A stretch of DNA of 64,000 bases from positions 1 through 64,000 of the IMG/VR virus record IMGVR_UViG_3300041964_000014; one strand, 5' to 3'. A program made the position numbers and the translations under genes. Below are positions 50,384-59,097 of the stretch, piece by piece; the first letter of the stretch is position 1; each line of letters starts with the position of its first letter. The stretch comes from a virus. The notes below the pieces were generated by a model. The model did no database searches, was not told the origin of the DNA, and was given only the letters and a program-made list of their open reading frames with translations.

Positions 50384-51136
50384 ATGTCTGATTTTACTTT
50401 TCCCACAATTCAGATTACTTGTGTTGATACTAATCTAGTTGTCCCAGTCGAGACTAAACTGGCTAAAGGCAAGTTAGAAGACGTTTTCTACCGTATCGAG
50501 TTAGTGCGTGATTTTCCCACGTTAAGCATTGGTATATCATTAGGCACTCAATCCACCCAAACACCCGAAAAAGGCAAGCCCGGTTACAAAGTCAAGGGTA
50601 CTAAGTACGTTGACTACTCACCGCTTATCGTTTACTCTTTCGATAAGCAAATGCAACCTAGCATTGATAAGTTCGATTTACTCGACCAATCCCCATCAGT
50701 GGACGGCTCAACAGTGTATATATATACAAATGACAATAAGAAGGAAGCCCGCGACTACCCCAATCACTTAGACCTGATTAACTCACATATCCTACCTATG
50801 GCTGTGAGATTGCTGTTTAATCCGAAATACATAGGTGCCAGGTTCTCTAGTTGGCTATACGTCGGCTTAAAGCTTATCACCCTCATTACTGAGAGAATTG
50901 ACAAGACAGAGGATAACGGCTTTATTAAGACACTACAACCAATCACACAAGAAGCACTGTTTGAAGCGGTTACCAGTGCCCAGAGTGAATTACACAGTGC
51001 TAAAGCATACGTTACCGAGACTCATACAAAGATTGCTGAATCAATCCGTAGCAAGCAGAAGCAGTTACCTAATGTACCCGCTACCGTGACTGTTGAAGCT
51101 GAAGTTAAACCAGTTATATCAACAGAAACCAAGTAA
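50384..51136 (+). CDS. hypothetical protein (250 aa)
   Basis: Start ATG 50384 (MSDFTFPTIQITCVDTNLVV) chosen since the longer version is hydrophobic and lacks a ribosome site. Contains LEDVFYRIELVRDFPTLSIG and GPxxKVKGTKYVDYSPLIVYSF, and a helical C terminus with TIAESIRSKQKQL. No family recognised. It is the first plus-strand gene after the divergent region and probably early. Confidence 0.6.
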   Translation: MSDFTFPTIQITCVDTNLVVPVETKLAKGKLEDVFYRIELVRDFPTLSIGISLGTQSTQTPEKGKPGYKVKGTKYVDYSPLIVYSFDKQMQPSIDKFDLLDQSPSVDGSTVYIYTNDNKKEARDYPNHLDLINSHILPMAVRLLFNPKYIGARFSSWLYVGLKLITLITERIDKTEDNGFIKTLQPITQEALFEAVTSAQSELHSAKAYVTETHTKIAESIRSKQKQLPNVPATVTVEAEVKPVISTETK

Positions 51137-51144
51137 CGTGTACT

Positions 51145-51204
51145 AGTCCGAAACAATAAGAGGCGAGGCGGCTCAAATGTCACTTACCCTTATTGATTTC
51201 GGAC
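51145..51204. repeat. inverted pair of the GTCCGAAA repeat
   Basis: AGTCCGAAACAATAAGAGG (51145-51163) and CCCTTATTGATTTCGGAC (51187-51204) face each other in the gap between the two large plus-strand genes. Confidence 0.7.
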
Positions 51205-51293
51205 AGCATCCCGTCTCTATCTTTCCTTTCACGGATAGATAGACAGGGGATAAATGCCTCTAACACACAGTACTCTAATGGTGAGTAACACAA

Positions 51294-53789
51294 ATGACTA
51301 ACTACGACGCTTTAAACAAATCTGAACTTTGGGCACTAATCAAGACTCGTCAGAACACTGCGGGTGTACATAGCAGTATCAACGATATCGTGTGGCAAAC
51401 ATCTAAGCGCGATATGGTGTATGCGCTTATCTGGGATGATAACCAACATATACACTTACCTGTGCCAGAGGTAGTTAGTGCTGAAGCTGTTAGTGATGAC
51501 TTCTCGCTATGGGATGAGATAGTTAGTGAAGCGTTAGGGGAAGAAATAGTCGATAGTACCCCCCCTACCCTTAGCGGAACTGTAGTACACGAACCAACCA
51601 ACCAAATAATTCCTAAAGCTGATGTGATAACAGAATCACATACATCAACCGAAGTATCTCCCCCAAAACTTGATGTGATAACAAGTACCACAAGTACGGT
51701 GGATACTACAGAGGTAGCTAACGTAATTACCTCCACAAAAAAATCAACCACTACAAAAGCAAGTGTTAGTTCTGCGAAAGCACTCACAAATACACCGGAT
51801 ACTGTAATAACCCGTACCACTGTTTACACATGGCAATATTTAGACCATGAGATGAGCGGACGCTGGAAACAGATCACTGAGCAAGAAAGCATTGAGCAAT
51901 ATATAGAGTTTTTGGAAGCGGTTAACGCTCATTTGCAAGCTAACAATGCTAAGACGTTCTTAGTCAGGAATTGTACTCTATCCGTAAAAATGAAACCTCG
52001 GATAGTAAAAGAGCAAGATGTAAATGGACGTACCTTAAACCGTATAGACCGTTCGGCTCAAAAGAACAATATGTACGATAACCGCAATCGTACATCTATG
52101 GCTACCACTGAAACAGCTGGTAGAAATATTGGTGAAGCTGCTGTTAAAGCGTCGGTACTGTTTCAAGCTAGTCGCTACATACCTCAAGCTATTCGGGTAA
52201 ACAATGCTTGGAATATCGACGGGATTGACACAATAAGTGTTAACGGTAAGCAAGTTTATCCGGTATCGCTTACAGCAGCTATTGACGAGAGTGAGCCTGT
52301 AAATCAAGACTTACCCACTAAGGTGTTGAAACGTCGTGAAATATCGGCAGAGAAAAAGGTTGAAGGTCGTTCTTTCTCTCATATCCGGGGAAAAATCAAC
52401 AACGGTTTATCACCATCGTTTAAGGACGGTGATAAGTTCTTCTGCTTTCAAGTAGACAGCAATAACCGAGTGTCGTTGTGGCTACTCTCTAATGATGTAA
52501 ACCATACTGTGTCAGCCAGTGATTTAGTTAAGGGTAGGAAGCTAGCCGATATCGGTTACGTAGAGGCACAACCGTATCAAGAGACTGAATTTGTCAATGT
52601 CACAATGGACATGATTAAAGGAGGGCAAGAAGCACGGGTTGAACGCTTTGACTGGATACGTAAGCAACTAAATAAACAGTGGCTTGATTCCGATGAAGCT
52701 ATTTATCAATTCCTATCCAACCTAAAAAAAGTAAATGGCGAGGCGCTTGTTATCACAAACCTACAAGTTATCGATGGTGTTGTAACTGGTAACCTGTATG
52801 GCAGCAAGCTAATTATCCGTAAGAGAAATGTTACAAAGCATCGTGTAGTATTTCACCCTGTAATCCGTTCGAGCTTTGGAATGGGGGAGCGCAACAAAAA
52901 AACTGGTAGCAAAATCATTAGAGATACTGCTGTAAGTCGTAGCGATGCTTATGACCGCATAATCGCAGCAGCTAATACTTGGCTGTTTGGGATTGGTGGC
53001 AGTGTGCTAAGTGACCTTAACGTGAGGACAGACGGGTTAACACATCGTAACCAGGTAATAGGGTTGCATAACGCTCAACGTAACGCCCGTACACGGGAAA
53101 GGTTTGATGGAACTAAGAAATCGCTTCGCAATCCGAAAGATAGAAAGTACATTGCAAAGCTGCTAACCCGGTTCACTACTAACGGGATATTCACCCGTAC
53201 AGACGGAGATTACATCGGTAAGCTAACCAAAACAGATGGCTCTCAATTAACCGAGAGCGAGATTACACGCATTACTGAAGTAGTAATGAACAACTACCCC
53301 GTAAATAAACCATTAGCCACTTTATTCACTCCCTCTCACTTTGACTCTCCTGAAGAATGGCAGAGTACATTCCTGAACTTGTTAAAAGCTTATGGGGATA
53401 TCGAGGTGGCTATCCTAGAAGATGGCAAACTACTAACATACAACACAGGTAATCAGGTTCTTGAAGGATACGCACGAGAGCTGTACTCATATCTGCAAAG
53501 TATGGGTAAGGAAGTAGACACACTCACAATGAACGGTGCTATAGAGCTATTACAGATGTCTCCCTCATCACCGTATAAGGAAATTCTGTTAAGGGTGCCT
53601 AACGTAGCACAGCTTAATGGTAGTCAATCCTTGAGATTGTTAGCAGGGCATGACAGAGCTGAGGCAATCGCTCAACGTCGCAAGGAAAGTATCTACAATC
53701 TGACGGTAGGTTTAGAGGTAGCAAAGCTAGACAAAGTAGCTGCTGATAAAGCAGCTAAACTAGCCAAGCTAACGCAACATCTCAAATAA
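51294..53789 (+). CDS. large hypothetical protein (831 aa)
   Basis: A large soluble protein. Residues 1-60 form one small domain; 75-175 are a Thr/Ser/Val-rich linker; the rest is a mix of alpha/beta segments (KKVEGRSFSHIRGKINNGLS; NKTGSKIIRDTAVSRSDAYD; VQTQSL...). It shows no match I can name. It occupies the start of the plus arm downstream of 50384 with the repeat pair between them. The repeated AxxK helical C terminus (KVAADKAAKLAKLTQHLK) is basic. Confidence 0.6.
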   Translation: MTNYDALNKSELWALIKTRQNTAGVHSSINDIVWQTSKRDMVYALIWDDNQHIHLPVPEVVSAEAVSDDFSLWDEIVSEALGEEIVDSTPPTLSGTVVHEPTNQIIPKADVITESHTSTEVSPPKLDVITSTTSTVDTTEVANVITSTKKSTTTKASVSSAKALTNTPDTVITRTTVYTWQYLDHEMSGRWKQITEQESIEQYIEFLEAVNAHLQANNAKTFLVRNCTLSVKMKPRIVKEQDVNGRTLNRIDRSAQKNNMYDNRNRTSMATTETAGRNIGEAAVKASVLFQASRYIPQAIRVNNAWNIDGIDTISVNGKQVYPVSLTAAIDESEPVNQDLPTKVLKRREISAEKKVEGRSFSHIRGKINNGLSPSFKDGDKFFCFQVDSNNRVSLWLLSNDVNHTVSASDLVKGRKLADIGYVEAQPYQETEFVNVTMDMIKGGQEARVERFDWIRKQLNKQWLDSDEAIYQFLSNLKKVNGEALVITNLQVIDGVVTGNLYGSKLIIRKRNVTKHRVVFHPVIRSSFGMGERNKKTGSKIIRDTAVSRSDAYDRIIAAANTWLFGIGGSVLSDLNVRTDGLTHRNQVIGLHNAQRNARTRERFDGTKKSLRNPKDRKYIAKLLTRFTTNGIFTRTDGDYIGKLTKTDGSQLTESEITRITEVVMNNYPVNKPLATLFTPSHFDSPEEWQSTFLNLLKAYGDIEVAILEDGKLLTYNTGNQVLEGYARELYSYLQSMGKEVDTLTMNGAIELLQMSPSSPYKEILLRVPNVAQLNGSQSLRLLAGHDRAEAIAQRRKESIYNLTVGLEVAKLDKVAADKAAKLAKLTQHLK

Positions 53790-53830
53790 ACCGCTTAGTT
53801 ATCTACTCTAAAACTGAATACCACTAATTA

Positions 53831-53879
53831 GCTTACCAGGTTAACTCTCTAACGAGGGTTAATTTGGTAGGCTTTTTTG
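53831..53879 (+). terminator. strong terminator
   Basis: GCTTACCA (53831-53838) pairs with TGGTAGGC (53865-53872) with an inner GTTAA/TTAA(C) pairing, followed by TTTTTT. Confidence 0.8.
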
Positions 53880-53929
53880 TTGTGTGAGTATGTGCAACTT
53901 TTTTCTTTGTTGTTAAAGGTATTAATCGT

Positions 53930-54151
53930 ATGCAAGAACAACCACTAAATCCCGGTCATTATGTTGAGGCTTGCGAAAGAGCTTTTCTAGCATCTAAATT
54001 TCTAGAAACAATAGCAGACCATCCTGTGTTTTTATCTAACACAGAGCTAAAGAAACAATGGGATACTGTGCAAGAACTGGTAGCAGATATCTACCAGCTT
54101 GCTGGGACTCTAATGTATTACTCGGAGAATGCAGAGAATAGTCCGAAATAA
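53930..54151 (+). CDS. hypothetical helical protein (73 aa)
   Basis: MQEQPLNPGHYVEACERAFL, KQWDTVQELVADIYQLAGTL: mostly alpha-helical and acidic. The last residues NSPK and stop are encoded by an AGTCCGAAATAATGG repeat, as in the gene ending at 8510. No function recognised. Confidence 0.55.
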   Translation: MQEQPLNPGHYVEACERAFLASKFLETIADHPVFLSNTELKKQWDTVQELVADIYQLAGTLMYYSENAENSPK

Positions 54152-54190
54152 TGGGGTGGAGTTTTTTTTGTTGTTGTGGGGAATTGTATT

Positions 54191-54582
54191 ATGGTTACAA
54201 TGAGAGCCGTTGTTGAAACTTTAAATGCAGTTAATTTTATAGGTACTAACTGTAGTTTTTTTTCATGCTTAATCCCCCAAACAGTTTAGATCAAATCAGA
54301 CAAGCAGTAACGGGAGTATCGTTAGTAGCTGGTCGTAGTACTAATTTAGATACCCTAAAAGCGAATACCAGTATCTGTAGTTACAGTAGCTACTGCGACA
54401 ATCTTGTAGTAGGTATAAAGTTTACTTGTTTTAACCTATCTAATTTAAACCAAGTTAAACAAGTAGCTACTACTGTTATTAAGAATGTGCATCCTAACCC
54501 ACTACAAATAAAGCCTGTAGTGCTGTTAGAAACAGGGGTTAGTTTTGTTATTGGAGTAACACTAGTAAAGTTGCAGCGATAA
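54191..54582 (+). CDS. hypothetical protein, possible frame break at T8
   Basis: A 33-codon frame from ATG 54191 ends soon after the run TTTTTTTT (54257-54264); a second frame from ATG 54265 continues (SLDQIRQAVTGVSLVAGRST ... VSFVIGVTLVKLQR). The relation is again -1, and one added T would give 130 codons. The second ATG has no ribosome site. Alternatively only the 105-residue part is real. Confidence 0.4.
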
Positions 54583-54584
54583 GT

Positions 54585-55007
54585 ATGCCTAAACAACCAT
54601 CTCGTTTATGGGCTATTGCTGAAGGTACTTACCAACAGCATCAGATCAATGAAGCGCTACTGAAAAATAAATCCCGCCGTGAAGAACAGAAAAGGTTCGC
54701 TGAAAATACACGACGATTTTCTTTGGCACTTACGAAAGTGTTAGGTACACAGCTATATAAGGAGCTTATTTGTTTCGGACTCCGGTATGAGTTGCACGAC
54801 TACAACAACGGATTGCATGGTGCTGAACTACATTTCTGTGAAACATTAGTAGTAATTCTGTTCAACCATAGTTCGCTTAGTTTTGGCTTAGACGTAGGAG
54901 GTAAACGGATATTTAGTATGGAACGGGAGGAGGAATTCAAGACTAAGTTTCTAACTGAACTCGGAAGATTGATTGTGGAGTGTAAGGAGAAGTATCGGAT
55001 TAGTTAG
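54585..55007 (+). CDS. hypothetical protein (140 aa)
   Basis: Charged N-terminal helix (QINEALLKNKSRREEQKRFA), then alpha/beta (LICFGLRYELHDYNNGLHGA; VVILFNHSSLSFGLDVGGKR). A repeat at 54773 encodes CFGLR. Start ATG 54585, two bases after the previous stop. No domain recognised. Confidence 0.55.
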   Translation: MPKQPSRLWAIAEGTYQQHQINEALLKNKSRREEQKRFAENTRRFSLALTKVLGTQLYKELICFGLRYELHDYNNGLHGAELHFCETLVVILFNHSSLSFGLDVGGKRIFSMEREEEFKTKFLTELGRLIVECKEKYRIS

Positions 55008-55061
55008 GTAATAGTCCGAAACAAATAAGAGAATTTTTTTAGTTAGTAATGGAGTAATCTC

Positions 55062-55271
55062 ATGCGCGTTAAAGTACTCAACAATCGAACGATAGTTGGA
55101 GATAATCTCCACGATCTTTTAGTCCAAGCTTATGGAGGTACTATCGAGGACTATCAATACGGAGACACTATCGATTCTAAGGAGGAGCCGTATCGCCACT
55201 GTGTACTTTTCAGAAATGGAAAGCAAGAGATGATTCAAAAAGTGAATTTAGTCAATGTAAGAGCTTTGTAG
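55062..55271 (+). CDS. hypothetical protein (69 aa)
   Basis: MRVKVLNNRTIVGDNLHDLL ... HCVLFRNGKQEMIQKVNLVN: a small beta-rich domain of the type frequent in phage early genes. Preceded by GGAG. A repeat (55014) lies just upstream. Nothing else recognised. Confidence 0.55.
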   Translation: MRVKVLNNRTIVGDNLHDLLVQAYGGTIEDYQYGDTIDSKEEPYRHCVLFRNGKQEMIQKVNLVNVRAL

Positions 55272-55280
55272 GTAAATCAC

Positions 55281-55652
55281 ATGAGTAAACTCAAAGTGCT
55301 AGGAGTTGCAGTTTTAGTTGTTGGCAGTATTGTTCTGTCAGCAGCAAGTGGGATGTTTTACTACTCGAAGCGAGAGATAGTAGAAGTCAAGATCTTTGAT
55401 ACTGCTATTAAGCGTAGCGAAGAAGATGGTATAGATAAATACCTGGTATACACTAACAGCGAGGTATTTGAGAATGTTGGTGATGTGTGGATAGGGAAGT
55501 TGGATAGTTCTGATGTGCAAAATCAGCTTATCCAAGCCAAGCAAAAGATCTGCACTATCGATGTGGTAGGTTACAGGCTACATTCTCGATCTGTGTATCG
55601 CAACGTACTTAGAATTGAAGAGTGTCGAGATGTTCCAGCAATATCGGAGTAA
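55281..55652 (+). CDS. membrane-anchored small protein (DUF1523-like)
   Basis: N-terminal membrane anchor (VLGVAVLVVGSIVLSAASGM), then KVKIFDTAIKR..KYLVYTN, EVFENVGDVWIGKLDSSDVQ and VVGYRLHSRSVYRNVLRIEE. This order (YTxxEVFEN...GKxxSSD...VGxRxxxxSxYRN) matches a common phage and bacterial small family (DUF1523-like) of unknown function. Confidence 0.65.
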   Translation: MSKLKVLGVAVLVVGSIVLSAASGMFYYSKREIVEVKIFDTAIKRSEEDGIDKYLVYTNSEVFENVGDVWIGKLDSSDVQNQLIQAKQKICTIDVVGYRLHSRSVYRNVLRIEECRDVPAISE

Positions 55653-55658
55653 TTAACT

Positions 55659-56108
55659 ATGTGCGATTTAGATAGAGTTTGGATAGTGTATCATTCCGAT
55701 TGCTACAGTATCTGTCCGGATACAAATACAGGAGGGGTTAGCATCTTGGGTACGTTTGCTGATGAAACAGATGCAACGGATTTCCGAAACCAGCAAGATG
55801 CTGATAACCTAGATTGTATCTTCATTCAGAGTAGTACTTGGCAGGCGAGAAAGTTGGCACAAGACAATCCGCCGGGTATTCGTAATGACCTGTACTTTGC
55901 AGTGGAAATACTCGACAGTTGTTATAAGTCCGTTGGATTCATGGATAACGATGGTAAGGTTTCTCCTATCGTTTTTTGGATACATGAAAATCAAGTGGCT
56001 CGTTTGGGCAACATAGTAATTTCGCAGAAAATGTATCCTACTTTCGTAGCTACTAAAACTTTTCGAGAATTAACTCCCGAAGAATACCAACAAACTATCT
56101 TGGAGTAA
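55659..56108 (+). CDS. hypothetical protein (149 aa)
   Basis: MCDLDRVWIVYHSDCYSICP, then DETDATDFRNQQDADNLDCI and ELTPEEYQQTILE. Cys- and Asp-rich N terminus, alpha/beta. Six bases after the membrane-anchored gene and in the same operon. No domain recognised. Confidence 0.55.
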   Translation: MCDLDRVWIVYHSDCYSICPDTNTGGVSILGTFADETDATDFRNQQDADNLDCIFIQSSTWQARKLAQDNPPGIRNDLYFAVEILDSCYKSVGFMDNDGKVSPIVFWIHENQVARLGNIVISQKMYPTFVATKTFRELTPEEYQQTILE

Positions 56109-56113
56109 CTATT

Positions 56114-56335
56114 ATGTCTGATTGCGACGAGATTTCTGATAAAACAAGTGCAGAGCTAGATGCGATTAGCAAAAAGCTGTTCGATGGAGACGCATCTTAT
56201 GTTACGCAAGGAGACAAGACATACAAACTGCGGCACTTTCCAGCTATCTATCCTGGCTATTCTGTATATAGCCAGGATAGTAAGGGATACCGGATAGTTT
56301 ACAAAAAGTACGGTTGTCTCACTCGCCCTTATTAG
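56114..56335 (+). CDS. hypothetical protein (73 aa)
   Basis: MSDCDEISDKTSAELDAISK ... KLRHFPAIYPGYSVYSQDSKG. Acidic N terminus and Tyr-rich C terminus. Operon member, five bases after the previous stop. Unknown. Confidence 0.5.
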   Translation: MSDCDEISDKTSAELDAISKKLFDGDASYVTQGDKTYKLRHFPAIYPGYSVYSQDSKGYRIVYKKYGCLTRPY

Positions 56336-56351
56336 TTTTAGGAGTCACACA

Positions 56352-56537
56352 ATGGATTGCCATCACATTTTTCTTGACCAAAGCGAAATGAATGTATACT
56401 ACTGGCTATTTATGATACCTGTAGTGTGTTTTATTATCTACACCTATTGCAAGTATCCTAGCAAGCAAACAGCATACCGCATGGTGCTTATGGGGTATTT
56501 ACTCGGTTGTATCGAAAGGGCGTTTCAAATCTGGTAA
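56352..56537 (+). CDS. small membrane protein, tandem copy 1
   Basis: A 61-residue protein with one long hydrophobic stretch (YYWLFMIPVVCFIIYTYC) and a second near the end (MVLMGYLLGCIERAFQIW). The next gene has the same plan, so it is a tandem duplicate. A short inner-membrane protein of unknown function. Confidence 0.6.
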   Translation: MDCHHIFLDQSEMNVYYWLFMIPVVCFIIYTYCKYPSKQTAYRMVLMGYLLGCIERAFQIW

Positions 56538-56592
56538 GTAGGAAATAGTTATCTCTGCCTCACTCGTCCACATTAGTTTTGGGAAATAACCA

Positions 56593-56778
56593 ATGAACTT
56601 GTACCACATATTCCTCGAATCTAATCAATTCAACTGGAATTTCGCGATTGTAATGATCCCAGTTGTCACTGCTGTATTCATAACTTACAGGGTACATCCG
56701 GGCATGAAAACTGCACTTACAACTAGCTTCTTGGCTTATCTTCTTGGGTGTATTGGACGAGCTTTTTATCTTTGGTAA
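56593..56778 (+). CDS. small membrane protein, tandem copy 2
   Basis: Paralogue of 56352-56537: HIFLESNQFNWNFAIVMIPVV and SFLAYLLGCIGRAFYLW align with HIFLDQSEMNVYYWLFMIPVV and MGYLLGCIERAFQIW. Both should span the membrane twice. Divergence of the middle shows an old duplication. Confidence 0.6.
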   Translation: MNLYHIFLESNQFNWNFAIVMIPVVTAVFITYRVHPGMKTALTTSFLAYLLGCIGRAFYLW

Positions 56779-56782
56779 ACGT

Positions 56783-56989
56783 ATGAAACTAAGTGAGTTT
56801 TTGACAGAAGGAAATAAGTTACTTAGAGAATTGGGGGACAGAGAAATCGCAATAGAAGTTTGCGATGGTGCAAATACGGGATACTACACAGTACCCGATT
56901 TACAACTAAGTCATGGTGTAGTTATCATCCAAGAAAACTTACGTGTATCCGAGGAAGAACTCGAAGCGCTAAGGAAGCACTTTGTCTAG
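56783..56989 (+). CDS. hypothetical protein (68 aa)
   Basis: Start ATG 56783, four bases after the previous stop. Contains REIAIEVCDGANTGYYTVPD, related to a segment in 58505-58855 (NPITVQLTV...IVYGVPDIWL). C terminus EEELEALRKHFV is helical. Unknown function. Confidence 0.5.
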   Translation: MKLSEFLTEGNKLLRELGDREIAIEVCDGANTGYYTVPDLQLSHGVVIIQENLRVSEEELEALRKHFV

Positions 56990-57014
56990 TCAATTGATTT
57001 GTTAGTAGATATGT

Positions 57015-57052
57015 GTCCGAAATAATAAGTGCCCCGCTATTTATTTCGGACT
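57015..57052. repeat. inverted pair of the GTCCGAAA repeat
   Basis: GTCCGAAATAATAAG (57015-57029) and CTATTTATTTCGGACTG (57037-57052) face each other with a very small loop, giving a 10-12 bp stem. Confidence 0.75.
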
Positions 57053-57082
57053 GCCTTTGTGATCTTTCTAGGGAGAAATTAA

Positions 57083-57352
57083 ATGGCTAATTGGACAGAT
57101 GAACTGAGCCATAACCCTGATGTAGTACTACGCATCAATACTCTTACACTGCTAATACATATTTCGGATAATGTGCCTGTAGCTGCAATAAATGAGCTAA
57201 CCGAAATTAATAAGAAAGCTGGGTTTCAATTAACATCAGAAAGACCGGGACTGTACGGGATTCATGTATCGTTTCCTTACAATATGTGTACACTTCAAGA
57301 TGCGGTAGCCAAAATGTTTGCTGGTCATGGGTGCGTAGTTACAAAGCACTAG
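57083..57352 (+). CDS. hypothetical protein (89 aa)
   Basis: MANWTDELSHNPDVVLRINT, VPVAAINELTEINKKAGFQL, GIHVSFPYNMCTLQDAVAKM. Small alpha/beta protein. A weak repeat copy (GTCCAAAATAAATAGGAG) follows its stop. Unknown. Confidence 0.55.
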   Translation: MANWTDELSHNPDVVLRINTLTLLIHISDNVPVAAINELTEINKKAGFQLTSERPGLYGIHVSFPYNMCTLQDAVAKMFAGHGCVVTKH

Positions 57353-57375
57353 TCCAAAATAAATAGGAGATGCCT

Positions 57376-57768
57376 ATGGATATCTATCTCACGGAGTCTA
57401 AAGCCAAAGAGTTAAGTGCGGCATTAGATCCAAATTGTGCATTGAAGGTAGTCTAGCAAGTAAGTTACTTGCTAGTAGACACACGGGAGCGAGAATTAAC
57501 TAACTGTGAGTTAGTAATGCAACCGCTGAAAAACACGCAATTAGTAGATACTAATCGTACCTACAGGGAGTTACTATTCATAGCATTGCCTCAAATAATT
57601 GATTGCGATCAAGAACACGAAAGGCAGCTTAAGTTAGTTGACCAACTCATGGAAATTGGGGAAGAAAATCTGTCGTCTGCCCAAAACGAATTACTAGGAT
57701 TGCTAGTCGGATTAATTGCTGACTACGAAGATCGCACAGTAGATTTTCCCCGCAGTAAGGAACAATAG
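57376..57768 (+). CDS. right-arm paralogue, in-frame amber codon
   Basis: ATG 57376 (MDIYLTESKAKELSAALDPN) opens 26 codons, then TAG, then the same frame continues 103 residues (QVSYLLVDTRERELTNCELV ...). LKVV-TAG-QVSYLLVDT aligns with VQVVAETTYKLVV at 61467 and LRVVVASTETYKLV at 62397, so the TAG replaces a coding position. Other genes here end with TAG normally, so this is likely a nonsense change or error. Confidence 0.5.
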
Positions 57769-57827
57769 GCTAACTGTCTTAGCCCTTATTATTTCAGACG
57801 ACTTGCTACTGGAGTAAATGATTGTGA

Positions 57828-57869
57828 GGGGAGTACCTTGGGGTACTTCTCCCAGAGTTTATAACTCTA
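57828..57869. promoter_or_regulatory. hairpin leader region
   Basis: GGGGAGTACC and GGTACTTCTCCC (57828-57853) form a stem with a small bulge, followed by AGAGTTTATAACTCT, a second palindrome. May be a terminator or leader element before 57903. Confidence 0.4.
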
Positions 57870-57902
57870 CTGTTACTTGTCTTTTACTGTAAGTATTAAG
57901 CT

Positions 57903-58445
57903 ATGCAGACATACAACATCAACCCAGTCGTACAAATTATTGCTGATCAAGAAGTCTCAGTTATTTCCTTGGGAGAACAAGGAAGGGGACGTAAATATAA
58001 GCTGATTAAGTGTCCAAAGAATTTCACTAACCTAAGTGTGGTTGCACCTAAGCCGGGAATGCCAGGTAATGTGCGTTTAGTCGAAACCGAGGATAATAAG
58101 CCAGGTTTAATCATGAGAGTGTGTACACACTCCTCGTATGTTCGAGGTGCTAACGGTAATGTATCCGTACATCCCGACCACATTAAAAATGTAGAAGTGA
58201 TAACTGCTGGACAAGGCGCATTCGGTGCAGCTGGACGCACAGGTACATGGGATGACTTGCTGTTAGTGGTAACGGGGGAAACTGTCCTACGTGTGAAACC
58301 TTCTAGGGGAGATGCCTACATCTTGAGGGTTAATGAAGATTTCACGGTTCAGAGGCTAACATACGCTGAGGCGGAAGTCCTAGAGGTTGATACATTGAGT
58401 TCCAGTACAACTTCTCGTGGGGAGTTCATCCGATTGTCTGTTTAG
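57903..58445 (+). CDS. hypothetical protein (180 aa)
   Basis: QIIADQEVSVISLGEQGRGR and KYKLIKCPKNFTNLSVVAPK, then beta-rich GMPGNVRLVETEDNKPGLIM, and EVLEVDTLSSSTTSRGEF. Beta-rich, soluble, with several Gly-Pro turns. Preceded by a hairpin leader. No family recognised. Confidence 0.6.
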   Translation: MQTYNINPVVQIIADQEVSVISLGEQGRGRKYKLIKCPKNFTNLSVVAPKPGMPGNVRLVETEDNKPGLIMRVCTHSSYVRGANGNVSVHPDHIKNVEVITAGQGAFGAAGRTGTWDDLLLVVTGETVLRVKPSRGDAYILRVNEDFTVQRLTYAEAEVLEVDTLSSSTTSRGEFIRLSV

Positions 58446-58453
58446 TAGTTTTA

Positions 58454-58480
58454 GGGGCTTGAAATACAGCCCCGATTTTC
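58454..58480 (+). terminator. terminator
   Basis: GGGGCT (58454-58459) pairs with AGCCCC (58468-58473), then GATTTTCG. Confidence 0.55.
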
Positions 58481-58504
58481 GTAACCTAACAGTTGGAGTA
58501 TACT

Positions 58505-58855
58505 ATGTTTTCAGCAATCCGTAAATTGTTTGCCCCGAAGACTGTGAATAATACAGGCACGATTACTCTAAATGAGTATATCGCCAAGTTACAAAAGTTA
58601 GCAAAACAGTATGGAGATAACCCAATAACTGTTCAGCTAACGGTAAAAGAAGATGAGGATTATTCAGATACCTGGATAGTATATGGTGTACCGGATATTT
58701 GGTTGCGACATAAAACTCAGCAATTAATTATTCGACCAGGCGATGCAAGTAAATTGTCGTCTGAGCTAATGGAACCTTTATTGGAAGAGGGATTTGGTGA
58801 AGAAGATGATGATTACTACAAAGAACGATTTTACTCAGCTTACAAGAAACTGTAA
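58505..58855 (+). CDS. hypothetical protein (116 aa)
   Basis: Start ATG 58505 (MFSAIRKLFAPKTVNNTGTI). Helical and acidic, including QYGDNPITVQLTVKEDEDYS and EEGFGEEDDDYYKERF. The middle resembles 56783-56989. Ends before two tandem terminators. Unknown. Confidence 0.55.
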   Translation: MFSAIRKLFAPKTVNNTGTITLNEYIAKLQKLAKQYGDNPITVQLTVKEDEDYSDTWIVYGVPDIWLRHKTQQLIIRPGDASKLSSELMEPLLEEGFGEEDDDYYKERFYSAYKKL

Positions 58856-58895
58856 GTAACACAACGATAACTTGTAATTACTGCGTAGTAGTTGT

Positions 58896-58923
58896 GCCCC
58901 TTAGTGGTTAAGGGGCTTAGTTG
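58896..58923 (+). terminator. terminator 1 of a tandem pair
   Basis: GCCCCTTA (58896-58903) pairs with TAAGGGGC (58909-58916), followed by TTAGTTGTTT. Confidence 0.7.
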
Positions 58924-58947
58924 TTTAGGAAAAACAGGGAGTACACT

Positions 58948-58990
58948 AGACTACTTAATCTTAATACCATTAAGTAGTCTAATTTTCTTA
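58948..58990 (+). terminator. terminator 2 of a tandem pair
   Basis: AGACTACTTAAT (58948-58959) pairs perfectly with ATTAAGTAGTCT (58969-58980), followed by AATTTTCTT. Confidence 0.75.
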
Positions 58991-59097
58991 TACTCTTAAC
59001 AGCATTAAATTTCACAGGGTGTCTTTGCTCTTTTAGGTGTACAACTACTTACGGTTATTTATCGTAGGTAGTTTTCTTAGTAATTTAGTGTACTTAA

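Noticed and set aside
308-54582. Programmed -1 frameshifting as the cause of all frame breaks
   Set aside because: The breaks lack canonical slippery heptamers and occur in unrelated genes, including twice in the same gene. Sequence under-calling explains them more simply.
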